Shown: positions 1 through 20,600 of the stretch, piece after piece
Position numbering within the stretch: position 1 is the stretch's first letter
Layout of the letters: each line of letters starts with the position of its first letter
Assembly: GCA_022496205.1 (NCBI GenBank)
Contig: WTXD01000024.1
Span: 186,001-250,000 of the forward strand
DNA from: Gloeopeniophorella convolvens
Lineage: Eukaryota; Basidiomycota; Agaricomycetes; Russulales
Direction of reading: 5' to 3'
DNA: 64,000 bases
The notes under the pieces: model-generated
The model's input: the letters and a program-made list of their open reading frames with translations, nothing else
What the model was told of the DNA's origin: nothing
Databases searched by the model: none
Made by a program: the position numbers and the translations under genes

Positions 1-1
1 A

Positions 2-2015
2 CATTCATGGCTCGCATATGTGAAGATGGGACAGAAATATGGTACGCAATCACCTATCGATACTCATTATCCCGTGACACGAGTTTTGGTAGGGTCGGAT
101 ATCATCTCTGTTCAGGTTCTCGGTCAGGTTATCGTGGTGCTGAACTCAGTCAGAGCTGCCAAGGACCTTCTCGAGAAGTGCGGAGACGTGTACTCGGATC
201 GTCCCCCTGTCCCCTTCTTTGATATGTGCCAGCCTTTCTTTCCTTGACCCCGAGGCGACCGAACTCACAAGATAGTGAAGGATGGATTGGAATGGATATG
301 AAGCGATGCTTCGCTATCCGGAGCCGTGGCGCTCGAGCCGCAAGGTCCTAGACCGGTGCTTGCGACCAGGTTCAGTTGCCTTGTATCGCCCAATGCAGCT
401 AGCAAAGGCGCGCTCGCTTCTAAATCGCCTCCTTGAATGTCCTGAAGAGCTGCAAGCGCATATAGAATTGTGGGTCTTCGGGGCTGCACTATATTCTAAA
501 TGTCCACCGAGGCCCCTGATCCCCGCTTCTGTGACAGACTGCAAGGAGAAATCATTTTGTCGATGACATATGGTTATGATGTCAAAGAGAGGGATGACAA
601 ATTCCTCGTTCTTGCAAAAAAACTAGTAGAGATCGCGGCACCGAGCTTTCTTCCTGGTGCTGCACTTGTCAACCAAATCCCTCTACGTATGGAAAAGTCA
701 AGCAAAATCTGCCTAATCATTCACGTTTTGTTATAGTGCAACATATTCCGGGGTGGATACCATGGCTCAGCTATCAGCCGCATGCTCGTCTGGGTCGCGA
801 CGGATGGCAGGAAGTCATACACACTTCAATGCGTTTCGCAAAGGAAAGCATAGTACGTCTATGCACTGTTTATTTTCACCACGTAAAGGTTATCGCTAAT
901 GTGTAATCTCAGGAAACGGGGACAGCAACCCAGTCGTTCGTCCTTGAAAATCTACAGGAAATCCAAGGGGCGGACGACGCCAAACGCGACAAGGCAGAAT
1001 CGCTTATTAGCACAGCGCTTGCATCAATATACGTTGGTGCGATTGCCAGTTCTCATCATCCAAACCCTCTTGAACGGTATTGACTTCAATATAGCTGGGG
1101 CAGATACAGTACGTCAGCGCACTCAGCGCTCCGAAGTTTACTGTGTCGCAAGGCTAATGGAATCGCCGATAGACCGTGAATGCCATGATGACATTCTTCT
1201 TGGCCGTTTTGCTCCACCCCAACGTTCAGACAATGGCACAGGCCGAGCTTGACGCTGTCACAGGACGAGAGCGTCTGCCAACGTTCGAAGACCGCCCAAA
1301 TCTGCCATATGTCGACGCAATCTGTAAAGAAGTGATGCGGTGGAACACGGTGGCTCCTGTTGGTGCGTTGCCCCCCATAATCGACCGCCGACGTCTTCTT
1401 AACGACGAGGTGTAGGTGTTCCTCATGCAACGACAGAAGATAGCATGTACAAAGGTTGGTTCATACCGAAAGGCTCGTCTCTTCCCATATCCCTCGGACA
1501 TGCATTATGATGTATCTATAGGAGCCGTGGTCATGGCAAATGCTTGGTGAGCAACTACATGTCGCACGTCAGCCCCACCACGGCTCATGTTACTCAGGGC
1601 GATGCTGCGCGATCCAGTTACATATTCGGATCCAGATGCCTTCAAACCAGAACGTTTCCTAGATGCAGATGGCGACCTCATCGACGACCCAACGATCAGC
1701 GTCGCCTTCGGATTCGGGAAGCGTATCTGCCCAGGGCGACATGTCGCCGATGCAACGCTTTTCATTGTGGTTGCGTCCCTGCTCTCGGTATTCAAAGTCC
1801 AGAAACCGCGGGCTCCTGAAGGGAGAGAGATCCCTTTTGACTATTCATACACAGGTGCCTTGCTGAAGTAGGTGCAACTGGATGTTCCATGAGTTCTCTG
1901 AGTGCATTCTCTGATTCAGAACCTTTTCAGCTGTCCCAACCCCTTTCCTTGCTCTGTCGTTTCACGGGACGGGAAGGCCGAGGCGTTGATCACGGCAGAA
2001 GCAATGTCGCGTTAG
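2..2015 (+). CDS. Cytochrome P450 monooxygenase, 5' end outside the window
   Basis: Haem-thiolate monooxygenase, probably ER-anchored; the N-terminal anchor lies before the window. Twelve exons can be joined (2-41, 93-225, 281-473, 538-686, 737-852, 913-1032, 1095-1108, 1173-1362, 1416-1472, 1522-1546, 1598-1867, 1931-2015), together 1392 nt, which is 463 codons plus stop in one open frame. Visible P450 marks: I-helix GADTT, ExxR in KEVMRW, the PERF motif (KPERF) and the haem-binding loop FGFGKRICPG with its ligand Cys. The style (LRPGS..YRPMQ, HIP.WIPWLSY) resembles basidiomycete P450s often named O-methylsterigmatocystin oxidoreductase-like. Substrate unknown. Oddities: one GC-AG intron and a 14-nt exon. 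It lies upstream of a permease on the same strand, weakly suggesting a metabolic pair. Confidence 0.93.
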
Positions 2016-2666
2016 GCAGCTCTGGGAGTCGGGTGTCGTAGCGTAGCCTTTCTGTTTCTTGTTATTTCCGTTTCATGTTACGAGGAATCGGCCTCGCCGT
2101 TCGGCTTAGGCATGGGCTGGGCCAGCCTAGTGTCATCGACCGTCCGCCTTGTCCTGTGCGATTGCTCTCTCAGTGCCAGGAACAAATGCCGGTCCGGTGT
2201 CTGAAATACGAGCCGACTCCCGAGTCGTCGCTTTTGAAGCCAGTCGCTTGAACTTACCCATGATGCTACTCGAGAAATACTTACCACCGAACAACCACTG
2301 AGCGCTAGCACTCGAGCACTCAAGAGCGGTGCTCAACCTAGTCCCATAATTTCTCGCTGCGCGGAATGAACATGTCTCGGCTAAACATAGCCTGGACGAC
2401 TTATCTCTCACGTCTTGGTTTTGCTTGCTGGGTGAGTCTCAGGGCCTGTCGCATGGTGCTCTTCAGTTAGACGTGGGTTCACGCCCCTATTGGACTTAAT
2501 CTCTGCAAGCAACGAGGGAGACACCACATGTTCAACCATCCTCATCTCACCCAATGTAGACAACGAATAGAAGGCAATCGATAGGCATCTCCTGGGTTCG
2601 GGGCGTGGTCTGCTGACCCAGCCTACGACTCGACATACGCATCAAGTTTGTCCTCAGTCTTCCCCC
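2016..2666. other. Intergenic stretch between P450 and permease
   Basis: About 650 bp with only short, unconvincing reading frames. It should hold the P450 3' UTR and the permease promoter. I see no clear TATA box, RNA gene or repeat. Confidence 0.6.
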
Positions 2667-4263
2667 ATGCTTGCCACCTCCTTTTCTGTTCTTCCCGCTC
2701 TCCCCTCCGATGAGATTGGACTCGAAGACAAGCCTGTTCCCGGGCCGCCAGAGAAGGGGTCCGCAGATGTCGAAGACCCGAAGCCGAGCCGAAAATACCA
2801 GGCTTTGCTCCTTGCCTCTGGTTTCATGATGTGTTTTCAGACGATTGGAATCAACCAAACCTATGGCATCTTCCAGGTTCGTCAACCCTCTCGAAGCCCC
2901 CGACCCTTTTCTAATGCCAGACCAAGGAATTTTACACGTCGTCGCGCAGCAGCATTAGCGACGGTCCGGGAAACGATGCCTTCGTTTCGCTTATTGGCAC
3001 CATTGGCGGTGGCCTCACTTGGAGCGGTAGCATCTTCGTGGGGCCAACTATGTCTCGATCCTCCAGCTTGAAGCCTGTCTGCCTCAGCGGCGCGGTCGTT
3101 ATGAGCGCAGGCCTCATCCTCGCAAGCTTTGCCAAAAAGGTCCGATCTGCCACGCCAACTCCGTGATGCACGAGATGGCGCAGCTTATTTCACATCCCAG
3201 CTCTGGCAGCTCTTTTTCACACAGGGGCTCTTATGGGGCGCCGGATCCTCACTTCTATACTACCCAATCATGTCGCTCACCCCTCCGTTTTTCAACCGGT
3301 ATCGAGGGTTCGCTATGGGCGTCGTCCTCGCGGGCTCCGGGATAGGCGGCCTTGTCTTCGCCCCAGTCACCCATGCACTGATTTCCCACCTGGGCGCCCC
3401 GCAAGCGCTTCGCATTCTTGGCATCTGGAATATCGTAGTCTGCGTTCCCGTGGCATGTGTAGTGCGCCGCCCTCCGGCGTACGTGCCTGGGCGCCCGACC
3501 CTCGCGCTTGCCAGGAAAGGCGTTTTCTTGGTCCAGGTGAGCTGCGAACCCTTGAAGCAGCGTTTTCCATGATTTTGACATCAGAACGGCCTTGGCAAGG
3601 CAGCTGCAGCATTTCTGCAGGCTGCGGGGAACGTCATCCCTCTTTACTACCTCACCACATACTCCACTTCCGTCTTGCGGCTCTCTAGTTCGAAGGCGAG
3701 CATCCTTCTTGCTGTGAACAACGTCATCAACAGTGCATCGCGCATCGCGATGGGCCTCCTTGCTGACTACGTCGGCCGTCAAAACACGATGATCGCCAGC
3801 GTTAGTCTTCGTTTCGTCAATCTGTCATTTTGTCACAACGGCTCGACAGGTATTCCTCTCCGCACTCTCGGTCTTCGCTCTCTGGTTCAACGCTCCCCTC
3901 CCCCGCTTCATCGCATTCGTTATCGTCTACGGTATCTTCTCTGGGGGGTACAATGCTCTGCTACCCACCACCATCACGGAGGTGTACGGCAGGGAACAGT
4001 ACGCTGCGGTGAACGCGGCCATCTACTTCATCCGGGGTCTCGGCTCGCTCTGCGGCGCGCCTGTCGCTGGTGCAATTTTGGGGAGCTATCACCGCGGAGC
4101 ACAGAACGGCGGAGGTGCGGGACCGTCCTTTGGCCAACTCAAGTCCAGCTACGAGCGCGTAGTGGTTTATGACGGTGTACTCCTGCTGTGTGCGGCCACA
4201 TGCGTCGTCTGCGTGCGTTGGTTGGACACGAAGGCTAAGAGCGAATGGAGGTGGAGAGCGTGA
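2667..4263 (+). CDS. MFS transporter, monocarboxylate permease (MCT/MCH) type
   Basis: Integral membrane carrier of the major facilitator superfamily, probably in the plasma membrane. The start at 2667 gives a hydrophilic acidic-to-proline-rich N-terminus of about 45 residues before the first membrane segment (LLLASGFMMCF). Four short introns restore a continuous fold: after GIFQ, after SFAKK, after FLVQ and after NTMIAS. Family marks include INQTYGIFQ in TM1, the Gly-rich LIGTIGGGLTWS helix, the middle-loop GLLADYVGRQ (the MFS GxLaDrxGR loop) and TEVYGREQYA near TM10-11. The C-terminus is short and charged. Fungal relatives (MCH-like) are annotated for monocarboxylates or riboflavin, but the substrate cannot be read from sequence. 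Confidence 0.9.
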
Positions 4264-4609
4264 CGCTGCGGTCGTAGCGGGGTGAGCGTCCGTATTCGTT
4301 GGTCGCCAGTACGGTTCGGGATTCCAATGGTTTGACTAAGAGGGGCTTGTTTGGGTGGAATCTCTTCACGTATCGTATTATATATCGATTTCCTGGGCTG
4401 TTGTCCTACCCCATTCCGCCAAACACCAGGACCTTCGACCTCCACGGCGTGTCGCAACAACTGGTGTGGCGCGTTGATACCGCTCTCAACAGTAGCTCAA
4501 TACGCCTTCATTAGTCTGGTAAACAAGATAGAGTCGGAGCAATCGAAATGCAGCAAAATGTACAGTATGTTTAGTCAAGTAACATGCAAAGCAGTAACAA
4601 CATCAACGA

Positions 4610-13199
<8,590 letters not shown>

Positions 13200-16083
13200 G
13201 ACTGTCGTCGAAGACAACGGCGACGACGCGGACGTTGGTGAGAAACGCGAACGCGCCTCCGATGCCGTTTGCCACCGCGATTCAAGCGGCGTCTGAACCT
13301 CGGCTCCGCCCGTCCATCAGAGTCACTGGCACACGTGCTCGCGCAAGACTAGCTCATCAATAACGTTGCACTCACTCTTCGGTGGACTAATTGTGCTCTC
13401 AAATCTGGATGCTCAGTGTGCGCGAGGAACTCCTCGTAGAATCTAAGCCGGTCAAAAAAAGCCCCGCGCGGCCGCCCGCACGTCATACGCTACGTAGCAG
13501 TGCTTGTCGTACTCCCTCTCCACGATGTGCAGCGCGGACCTGCACACCGCAGGCATGAGCACGAGGCGCGCCCCATACGATGCACAACGAGGAGACAGCA
13601 CTGTGCACGTCTGTTGCGTTGCCCGTGCCGTTGCCGCTCTCCCGTTTAGCGAACTACGTCCGTCGGGTGTCGCATCACCAGCACCCCCTACCGGTATAGC
13701 AGGAGGGAGTACAGGTATGGGTGTGGCCGGAGTGTGCACGAAAAGAGGCACTCGGACTCGGGTTCGAGTCTCGCGGTCCTCTTGCTACTGCCAAGTAGAG
13801 TATATAGTATACCACCACAAGCTGCACCCCAAATTAACCTTGGCTCCTGCAAAACACGGGACCTGCAGATGCGCACCATTAGAGGGCACTCTACCCAGCG
13901 CGAGCGCACACGCACTTCCAGCTTCGATCATGGCGTAACTAGCCTACACGGGTCCAGTTGCACGGTAAGTACAGTAATCCCAACAGTCCCACCCCGAAGA
14001 CCATCGAAACCCACTCGCGGCGCGCACCCCCGGCACCGCTCCAGCGCCCATAAGCCACAACGTAAGTACATACCTCCGCACCGCGCATCGCCGACACCCG
14101 GCCGACATCCCCACAAGTCAAATCGACTTCCAGACGCGGCAGCAACGTTCCCGCCCCCGACGCGCGCACGTGCGCATCTTCAGCTTGAGATCTCACCAAT
14201 GCCCGCGCCGCGCCGGGAGCAATCCAGTACATACAGCATTCGGTACTCACGCGCCAGTCAGTGATCGCATCGCCCGCTGGGACTGGCTGGACGCCGCCAG
14301 ATGTCTCCGAGGCGCAAATAACGCGCTTACTTACGTGCGCACGGCGACGCCTCCCCGTGCGCGCGAAGAAGCGCGGGCAGGCTGGTGAGTGTGCAGTCCC
14401 TGCGCCGCGCTGCGTGCGTGCGTGCGTGCCTGTCCCCAGCTCGCTACCGCTGCCTGAACAATCCCGCCGGGGGAACCCTGGCAGGTGCGCGCGCCCCCGC
14501 CAATCCCGCCGGCGCCCTTATCCCAAACCCAGAGGCACGAGGCACGTACCTGCCCGCGGCGGCCGTGGTACGGTACGTGCCAGCGCACGAACCCCCGAAG
14601 CGCACCCCTTGTTCTCTCTTCCCCCGCCACTTGTTCCCTGGACGCCCAGGTCGACGCTTCCTTGCCCTGGACCGGCTTATACCACTCACGTGTCGCGCGC
14701 CGCGCGCCGCGCCCACGGCCAACGACACGCACACCCCCGAATCCGAACCCAGCGCGCACGACGTTCGGCCGCCGACCAAACCACGCCGCACCGCACCCGA
14801 AACGCGTCTCGCAGCGCGCGCCACCCAAACGCGGTGCCTGCCTGCCTATTATCGCCGTATGGACACATGCACCCGACGCTCGCGCGCGACGACCGGGCCC
14901 GCCGGCAGAACTCGAGCAAGTAGGTAAGAGTCGCGCGGCGCGCAGGCACGAGGCACGCCCACGCGGCGGTTGCGAAGGCCCCCAGCCGCGCAACGCGCGC
15001 GCGCCCTGCGGAGCCGGAAGCGCGTGATGCGTGGTGCGCGGGGGCGGCGCAGCGCCGGCCCTTCAGCTTCAGCAGACGAGACGAGGCCCGCAGCAGCCCA
15101 CGCACGCCTTTGGACGCCCGCGCGGCTCGCACGCAAAATGAAGAAGCAGCGGTGCCGGCGGGACGACGGTGGGCGGTGGGAGCGTGCGGGCTTCGCGAAG
15201 CGCGCGGGGGGCATGTGGGAGGGAGTCGGGACGGGCCGGGCGCGCGGGGCTGGATATGGGATGATTGCTGTCAGGCTGCGTGGGCGTGCATGCATGGAAG
15301 GCGGGGCGCATCGCGCCGCTGCCGTATGCTGCTGCTGCTGCTGCTGCTGCTGCACTCGGGGACGACGGACAGATAGATAGATGGGGGGTGCTCGTGCTGG
15401 TGGGCAGTGTGCACCGGATGTCTGTGCGCGACAGGTAGCCAGACGCGGCGGCGGCCAGCGCGTCTCTCGCATGATGGATGATGGCGATGCAATCAGCCCC
15501 TCGCGGGGGGCGATCAGACACAGCAGCAGCGTGGGCTGGGCGGCAGGCGCGCGGGGAGGACGCAGAAGGCTAGATGGCGGGGCAGAGGAGAGAGGGGTGG
15601 GTATCGCCGAGGGGACGGGCGCGCGCGCGCTGCTTCCTGGGAGCGAGGCTTGGTTGGCTGGTTGGCTGGCGGGCGGGGAAGGCAGCCTGCCGTGTTTGCG
15701 TGAAGCGGGGGCGTGACACGCTTCTGCGGCTGGGGTGCGGCGCTGCCGCACCCGTCGTCTGCGTTGCACCAAGACAAAAGAGCAGGTGCGGGCGTTCCGG
15801 AGGGCCCGGAGGGAGATGGGCGGGTGTTCGCTGTGTCAGAGAGAGAAAAGATGGAGGGGGTGATGAAGATTTGGGCTTGGAGGGGAAGCGGTGTCGAGTG
15901 GTTGGGCCCGCGGTGGGAATATTTACGCGAGCGGTGTATTGTATTAATATAGAGAGAAGAACTGGCGTGTTGCGCTCCTGAACGTCGCCTCGTCGACGCT
16001 TGCACGCCCAGCGTAGTCAGCTCCAGCTTCACGCCCGCCCAGGTTGCAGCTGCCCGCTCTCTCTGTTGGCTGCTGGCCACGTC
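13200..16083. other. Gene-poor, very GC-rich divergent intergenic region
   Basis: Nearly 2.9 kb between the PRP8 start (-) and the next start (+). Many long open frames exist on both strands, but they come from high GC content: they are Arg/Ala/Pro-rich, overlap in several frames and show no family motif. A CTG triplet tract lies at its distal end. It must contain the PRP8 promoter and perhaps a long leader or promoter of the downstream gene. No tRNA or transposon ends were recognised. Confidence 0.6.
15328..15353. repeat. (CTG)n microsatellite
   Basis: Eight to nine perfect GCT/CTG triplets in non-coding sequence, about 860 bp before a CAG tract of similar length that is coding (polyQ). Confidence 0.9.
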
Positions 16084-17662
16084 ATGTCCGTCCGCCACTC
16101 GAACCAGTCCCAGTCCCAGACCCTGCCCCCCTTTGCCGTCGCCTTTTCAAACTCGTCCCTCGACCGCCTCTCCGCCCACCCGGCGTCCCTCCCTCCCATC
16201 CAGCCACAGCCACAGCAGCAGCAGCAGCAGCAGCAGCAGCCCGCCGACCGCCCCCGCTCCCTCCCAGACCCCGCACACCCCGCCCCGATGCCCGACCGCC
16301 CCGCCCAGATCCCGAACGGCAGGAAGAGATCCCACCCTGATCTCTCCCCACGGCTCGATGACCCCCCCGATAACCGCTCCGTCCCGCCCTCCCCCACAAC
16401 CCGCACCGCCCGCTTACGCCGCCCCAGCCCCGGCCCCACCGCCTCGTCCCCGCGCCAGAGCCGCGTCAAGGTCGAGCACGACGACCCGCACCCCTCCACC
16501 GCCGCCGCCGCCGCCGCCGCTGCCACCGCCACCGCTGCCACCGACCCCGACCCCGCCCCGCGCCCCGCCGACCCGCACCCACACCCATCCCCGCCCCCCG
16601 CCCACCAGCCCTCCCCAAAGAAGCGCCGCATGACCCTCAGCGGGCCCGACCCGCCCCCGCCCCTGCCCCCGCGCGACGCCCCCTCCCCGCCCGTCGTCAT
16701 CGGCATGCCCGCCCTCGCCCGCGACGACCCCTCCGCCGCCGAGCAGGTCCGCTCCATGTTCTCCCTCAAGCGCACCCAAGAGGCCCTCATCGAGAAGCGC
16801 CGCGGCTCCCTCGGCGCGCCCCCACCCGCCGCGCCCGCCTCCCGCCCCGCGCGCAGCCCAAACATGAGCGTCGCCCGCACCCCGCGCGCCTCGGACGCCT
16901 CGCTCCACCCGCCCGCGCCCCCCGCCCCCAGCACCGCCGAGCCCACCAACGCGCTCCCGCCCCCGCCCATCTCCTTCGCCGGCCGCCGCGCGATCCGCGC
17001 GACCGCGCCGAAGCGCAAGCCCGCGGACATCGTCATCTCCCCGCGCGACGCGCGCACCGCCCCCGTCATCCAGTCCGCGCCCGCGCAGCAGCTCGGGCGC
17101 TTCCCCAGCACCCCCATGGCGCTCCCCGCGCTCCCCCCGCGCTCCCCCCGCGCGCCGCGCGCCCGCCCAGGTGCCCCCCACCCCGACGCGCCTGCGCGCG
17201 CCCGCGCCCGCCGCGGCGCAGCAGCCCGCGCAGGCGCGCGCGGCGTTCCTCGCGCCGTTCGAGGCGTTCTACGACGCGCTGCGCGACGCGCGCGAGCTCA
17301 AGGCGTGGCTCGGCGAGCAGCTCGCGCGCGCGCAGGCGCTGCAGACGGGGCTCGACGGCGCGGTCGAGCGGCACGCGGGCGCGCTGCGCGAGGAGGTCGC
17401 GCGGCTGCGAAGGCGCGTCGAGGAGCTCGAGGCGCGCGCGGGCGGCGGGTACGTGTTCCCGCCGCGGGAGCGGGAGCGCGAGGAGGAGCGGGAGAGGGAA
17501 AGGGAGAGGGAGGAGGAGGGCGAGGCGCGCGCGTCGCCCGCGCCGGCGTTTGATGTGCGGAGGCAGTCGCTGTCGGCGGTGCGCATGGACCCGCCGCTGC
17601 GCGCGCATGGGCCCGCGCATGCGCATGCGCATGCGCCGAGCGGATCGCCGGAGGGCAGCTGA
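16084..17662 (+). CDS. Low-complexity, probably nuclear protein with polyQ, polyA and C-terminal coiled coil
   Basis: Not assigned to a known family. Start at 16084 (MSVRHSNQSQSQ). In order: a polyQ run (residues about 45-53), a Pro/Ser-rich part with a VKVE SUMO-type motif, a polyalanine run, a basic nuclear-localisation-like PKKRRM, then a more ordered stretch around QVRSMFSLKRTQEALIEKRR, which is the segment most likely to be conserved. The frame then changes between about 17108 and 17170. The second part starts AQVPPTPTRLR, continues into an amphipathic region (FLAPFEAFYDALRDARELKAW), a likely coiled coil (ALREEVARLRRRVEELEAR) and an Arg/Glu-rich tail, ending at 17662. I find no convincing intron for the frame change; the C-rich junction may carry two missing bases. 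Function unknown; a transcription or chromatin role is only a guess. Confidence 0.65.
16212..16239 (+). repeat. (CAG)n microsatellite encoding polyglutamine
   Basis: About nine perfect CAG codons inside the low-complexity protein. A GCC-rich alanine tract follows near 16500. Confidence 0.92.
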
Positions 17663-20600
17663 GTGCGTGCGCGGTGGGGCGCGCGCTGCTATACCCCCGC
17701 TTGCAAAACGCGCGCGCGCGATGACGATGATGACCGCTACGCCTTCACAGAACGCTCCTACGTATCCACACCCCCTGCGTGCTCTATCTCCTCTCCCCTG
17801 CTTTTCTTCTTTCCTTTATTTCGTCTCCGCTACCCTCACACACACACTCGATTGTTTGCTCTGTCCTTTTGAAAGTGGCTTTTACTTCTCCTCTCTTTCT
17901 TTCGTTTGTCCGTCGTCTCTCATTTCATTCGACGTTCGTTTGCGTTTCTGCTTTTTGTGTACCCCCCCAACAACAAGCGTGTATATCATGTAGCTGCCAG
18001 ACCAGACGACGCGAAGGAACCCCTGCTGGCGCGGATCTGCGCGGAGATCTGCGCACGATGTGTGGTGGCGCCGCAGCTGTCTGTCTTGTCTTGTCTCCGG
18101 CGATTGTGCAGCCCCGGCTGTGCGGGTGTGGTGTTGGCTTGATTGATTGACGATCAGCCAGCTGACGGACGTAACGCCGCCCGCCCGCCCTTGGCTCGTA
18201 CGTATACCGCGCGCGGGCGTTCACTCGCTTACGGTGAACCTCTAGCCACGCGCACCGAGCACGCGAACATCCATGCATTTAACTTTAAGCGCAGCACAAG
18301 CACGCCGTTCGTTGGAGAACAAAGGCATTGCACAGAGAGGGAACAAAGGCTGCCGCGCGCGCGGGGGCACCAGTGCGGGCCACTGCTTGACTCTATTGTA
18401 TGTACTTGCTTCATGTACGCGGTTCGCCGCCGCTCGAGCGCACCGAGGGACCAACCGAGCGGCTTCGGCAGGCACCAGTGGCAACGCCCCTGTGTAAGCA
18501 TAATGGAAGGCACGGGCGGGGCCAGACTCGAGAGGGGCACCGCCCCGAGGCTCGCGCTTGCGCTCCCGAGCCCCGAGACGCGCACCTGCACCCAGACAGA
18601 ATTTACAGTAAGCGACACATACATGGTGCCTGACTTATTCGCTGATGGCATGCCGCCTCGATGGTCCATCACGCGCACGAGGGCTGCACAGCTGCACGTA
18701 TGATGGTGTCGGGCACGCGGCGGCTGGGGGCGGGACCGGAGCGCGGGGCATCGAGAACAAGGCACGGTGCGGGGTGCGCGGGGACCTGCTACATACCACA
18801 TGGGTGTGTGCGTACGGCACGCAGCGGTGTCGGTGTTGGCGTCGATGATCATGATCAGCGCGGCTCGGAGCCGCGTCTGGGGCGGTGCTGCTGATCAAGG
18901 CGGAGGTGGAGGCACGCAGTCCTGGAAGTTGTGTGTGGTATGGGTATGGCATTGCCACGGACCCAACGGTCGTCTGCCCTGCTCGTACAAGTACAGATAA
19001 GCAGCTTTGCGATTACTGCGCTATATGTGTGTTTTCGGGCGGCCAGCATCACAGCATGCCCCGCCGCGGTCTATCTGGTTACACATCGCATCAGCTCTCT
19101 TGTGTCGGTACGTGCGGGAAGGTGGGACTCACAGGAACGTGTCGTGGAGGTCGTGTCGTGTTGTTGGGAGACTTGGGGCTGGTGGGCGGCGGCTCATGAG
19201 AACCACGGCGCGCCGCAGTGGCGCTCGAGCTCCCCGTGCGCCGCCAGATCCGCGCCCGCGCCTGCGTGCGCCTGCTGGCCCGGGCTTGGCCTCGCAGGTG
19301 TCGGTGCCGGCGCGGGCTGCACCTGCGCAACGACGACGGCGGCCGCGCTCGCAGACACGGCGCCGCCCCACGCGCGGAGTTGCGAAGCAGCTGTGTAGGT
19401 AAGCGACCCCCACTCCATCGTCAGCCGCGGCGCTCTCTGGCGCAGGCGCACAAGCAGGCCGCGCACCTGCGTTGGTAAAGGACATGCTTGTATGTGCGTG
19501 TGCGTGCTCCGAATTCGGTGGGCGTGGGGCGGAGCAGCCACAGCACGCCCGCTTATTTATCTATCTGCGATTGGCGTGGGGCGATCTGCGAGCCTGGAGG
19601 CCGAAGGAAGGAAAGAGCGTGAGCGTGAGGCATCCCCAACGGCGCGCGAGTCGGGGCGTACTGTATGTACACACTCACTGGAGTGGCTGATGCCACATCC
19701 CGTAAGCGCGCCGGAGCGCGGGTGGCGCGTGCGTGTGTGTGCTTCCTCTGTGCGCGTTTGGGCACGGCGCACTAGAAGCAGAAACGGAGACAGAAGCGGA
19801 AGCGCGGGGTGGGGTTTAGGCGTGGCTGCGGGTCCTGCGCCAGGAACGCGCAAGGGTGGTGTGCAGTTGTGCGGGGGCGAACTGGTGGGGGTGCGCACTG
19901 GGCTGCCGCGCGGGCGCGCAGTTTCACGTGTGAGTGCTGCGCGCGCATGCCGTTGTCGCCACTACACCCTGAGAAGCCCAGCGCAGATAAGCCAGATAGG
20001 GGCGGGTGGCAAGTCCGCGGCGTAGCAAGGGGCATCGGGTGAGTAAATCTCGTGACGTGATAAGCATGGAGAGGACGACCCCTCTGGCGCCCGGAGGTCT
20101 ACTTGCGGCGTCGTGCAGTGTGAAGGAGGTTTCTGCTGAGGGTCTAGACAGCTCGAGGGAGCGGAGGAGAGGCGAAACGGTATGTGCTGGGGTTGGATTC
20201 CCCGAGTCGGCTGCTCGGCTGGGGAGCTGAGGGCTGGCATGAACATCGGAAGCGCAGAGGCAGCGATGTAGCAGACGATATTTCAAGTCAGTTTCGGGTT
20301 GTGTTCTAGATCGCAGAACATTCGTGAAGCAATTGCGGCGGAACCGAAGGGGTGTTGATTGACTCGTTCTCGGCTGGCGGGATAATGTCGCGAGGCCGTG
20401 TTACTTTGCAATCCTATTCAGAATCGGCAGCTGAGCCTGCTTGTATTATTGCGACTGATGGAAAATCACAGGCCCATAGGACCCAGGAGGAAGGATGAAG
20501 TGACAGACCGAAGAAAACCAGTTTTCTGCCTCGGAAGGTGTGTCTCCGAATGACCTGTATTGCTTGCACCTCCCGGATTGGACAGAGCTTAGGTTCACCG

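Noticed and set aside
1..4263. Secondary-metabolite gene cluster at the left edge
   Set aside because: Only a P450 and a permease are visible; no backbone synthase in the window supports a cluster.
13690..13785. Possible tRNA (GGTTCGAGTC box B near 13757)
   Set aside because: The T-stem has a mismatch, no matching acceptor 5' strand is found upstream, and box A is poor.
15328..16239. Inverted CTG/CAG pair as a functional hairpin
   Set aside because: The tracts can pair in principle, but they are 860 bp apart and such triplet runs are common in GC-rich low-complexity loci; nothing else supports a structure.
16029..17117. 362-codon minus-strand frame rich in Gly and Arg
   Set aside because: Mirror image of the Pro/Ala-rich coding strand of the low-complexity gene.
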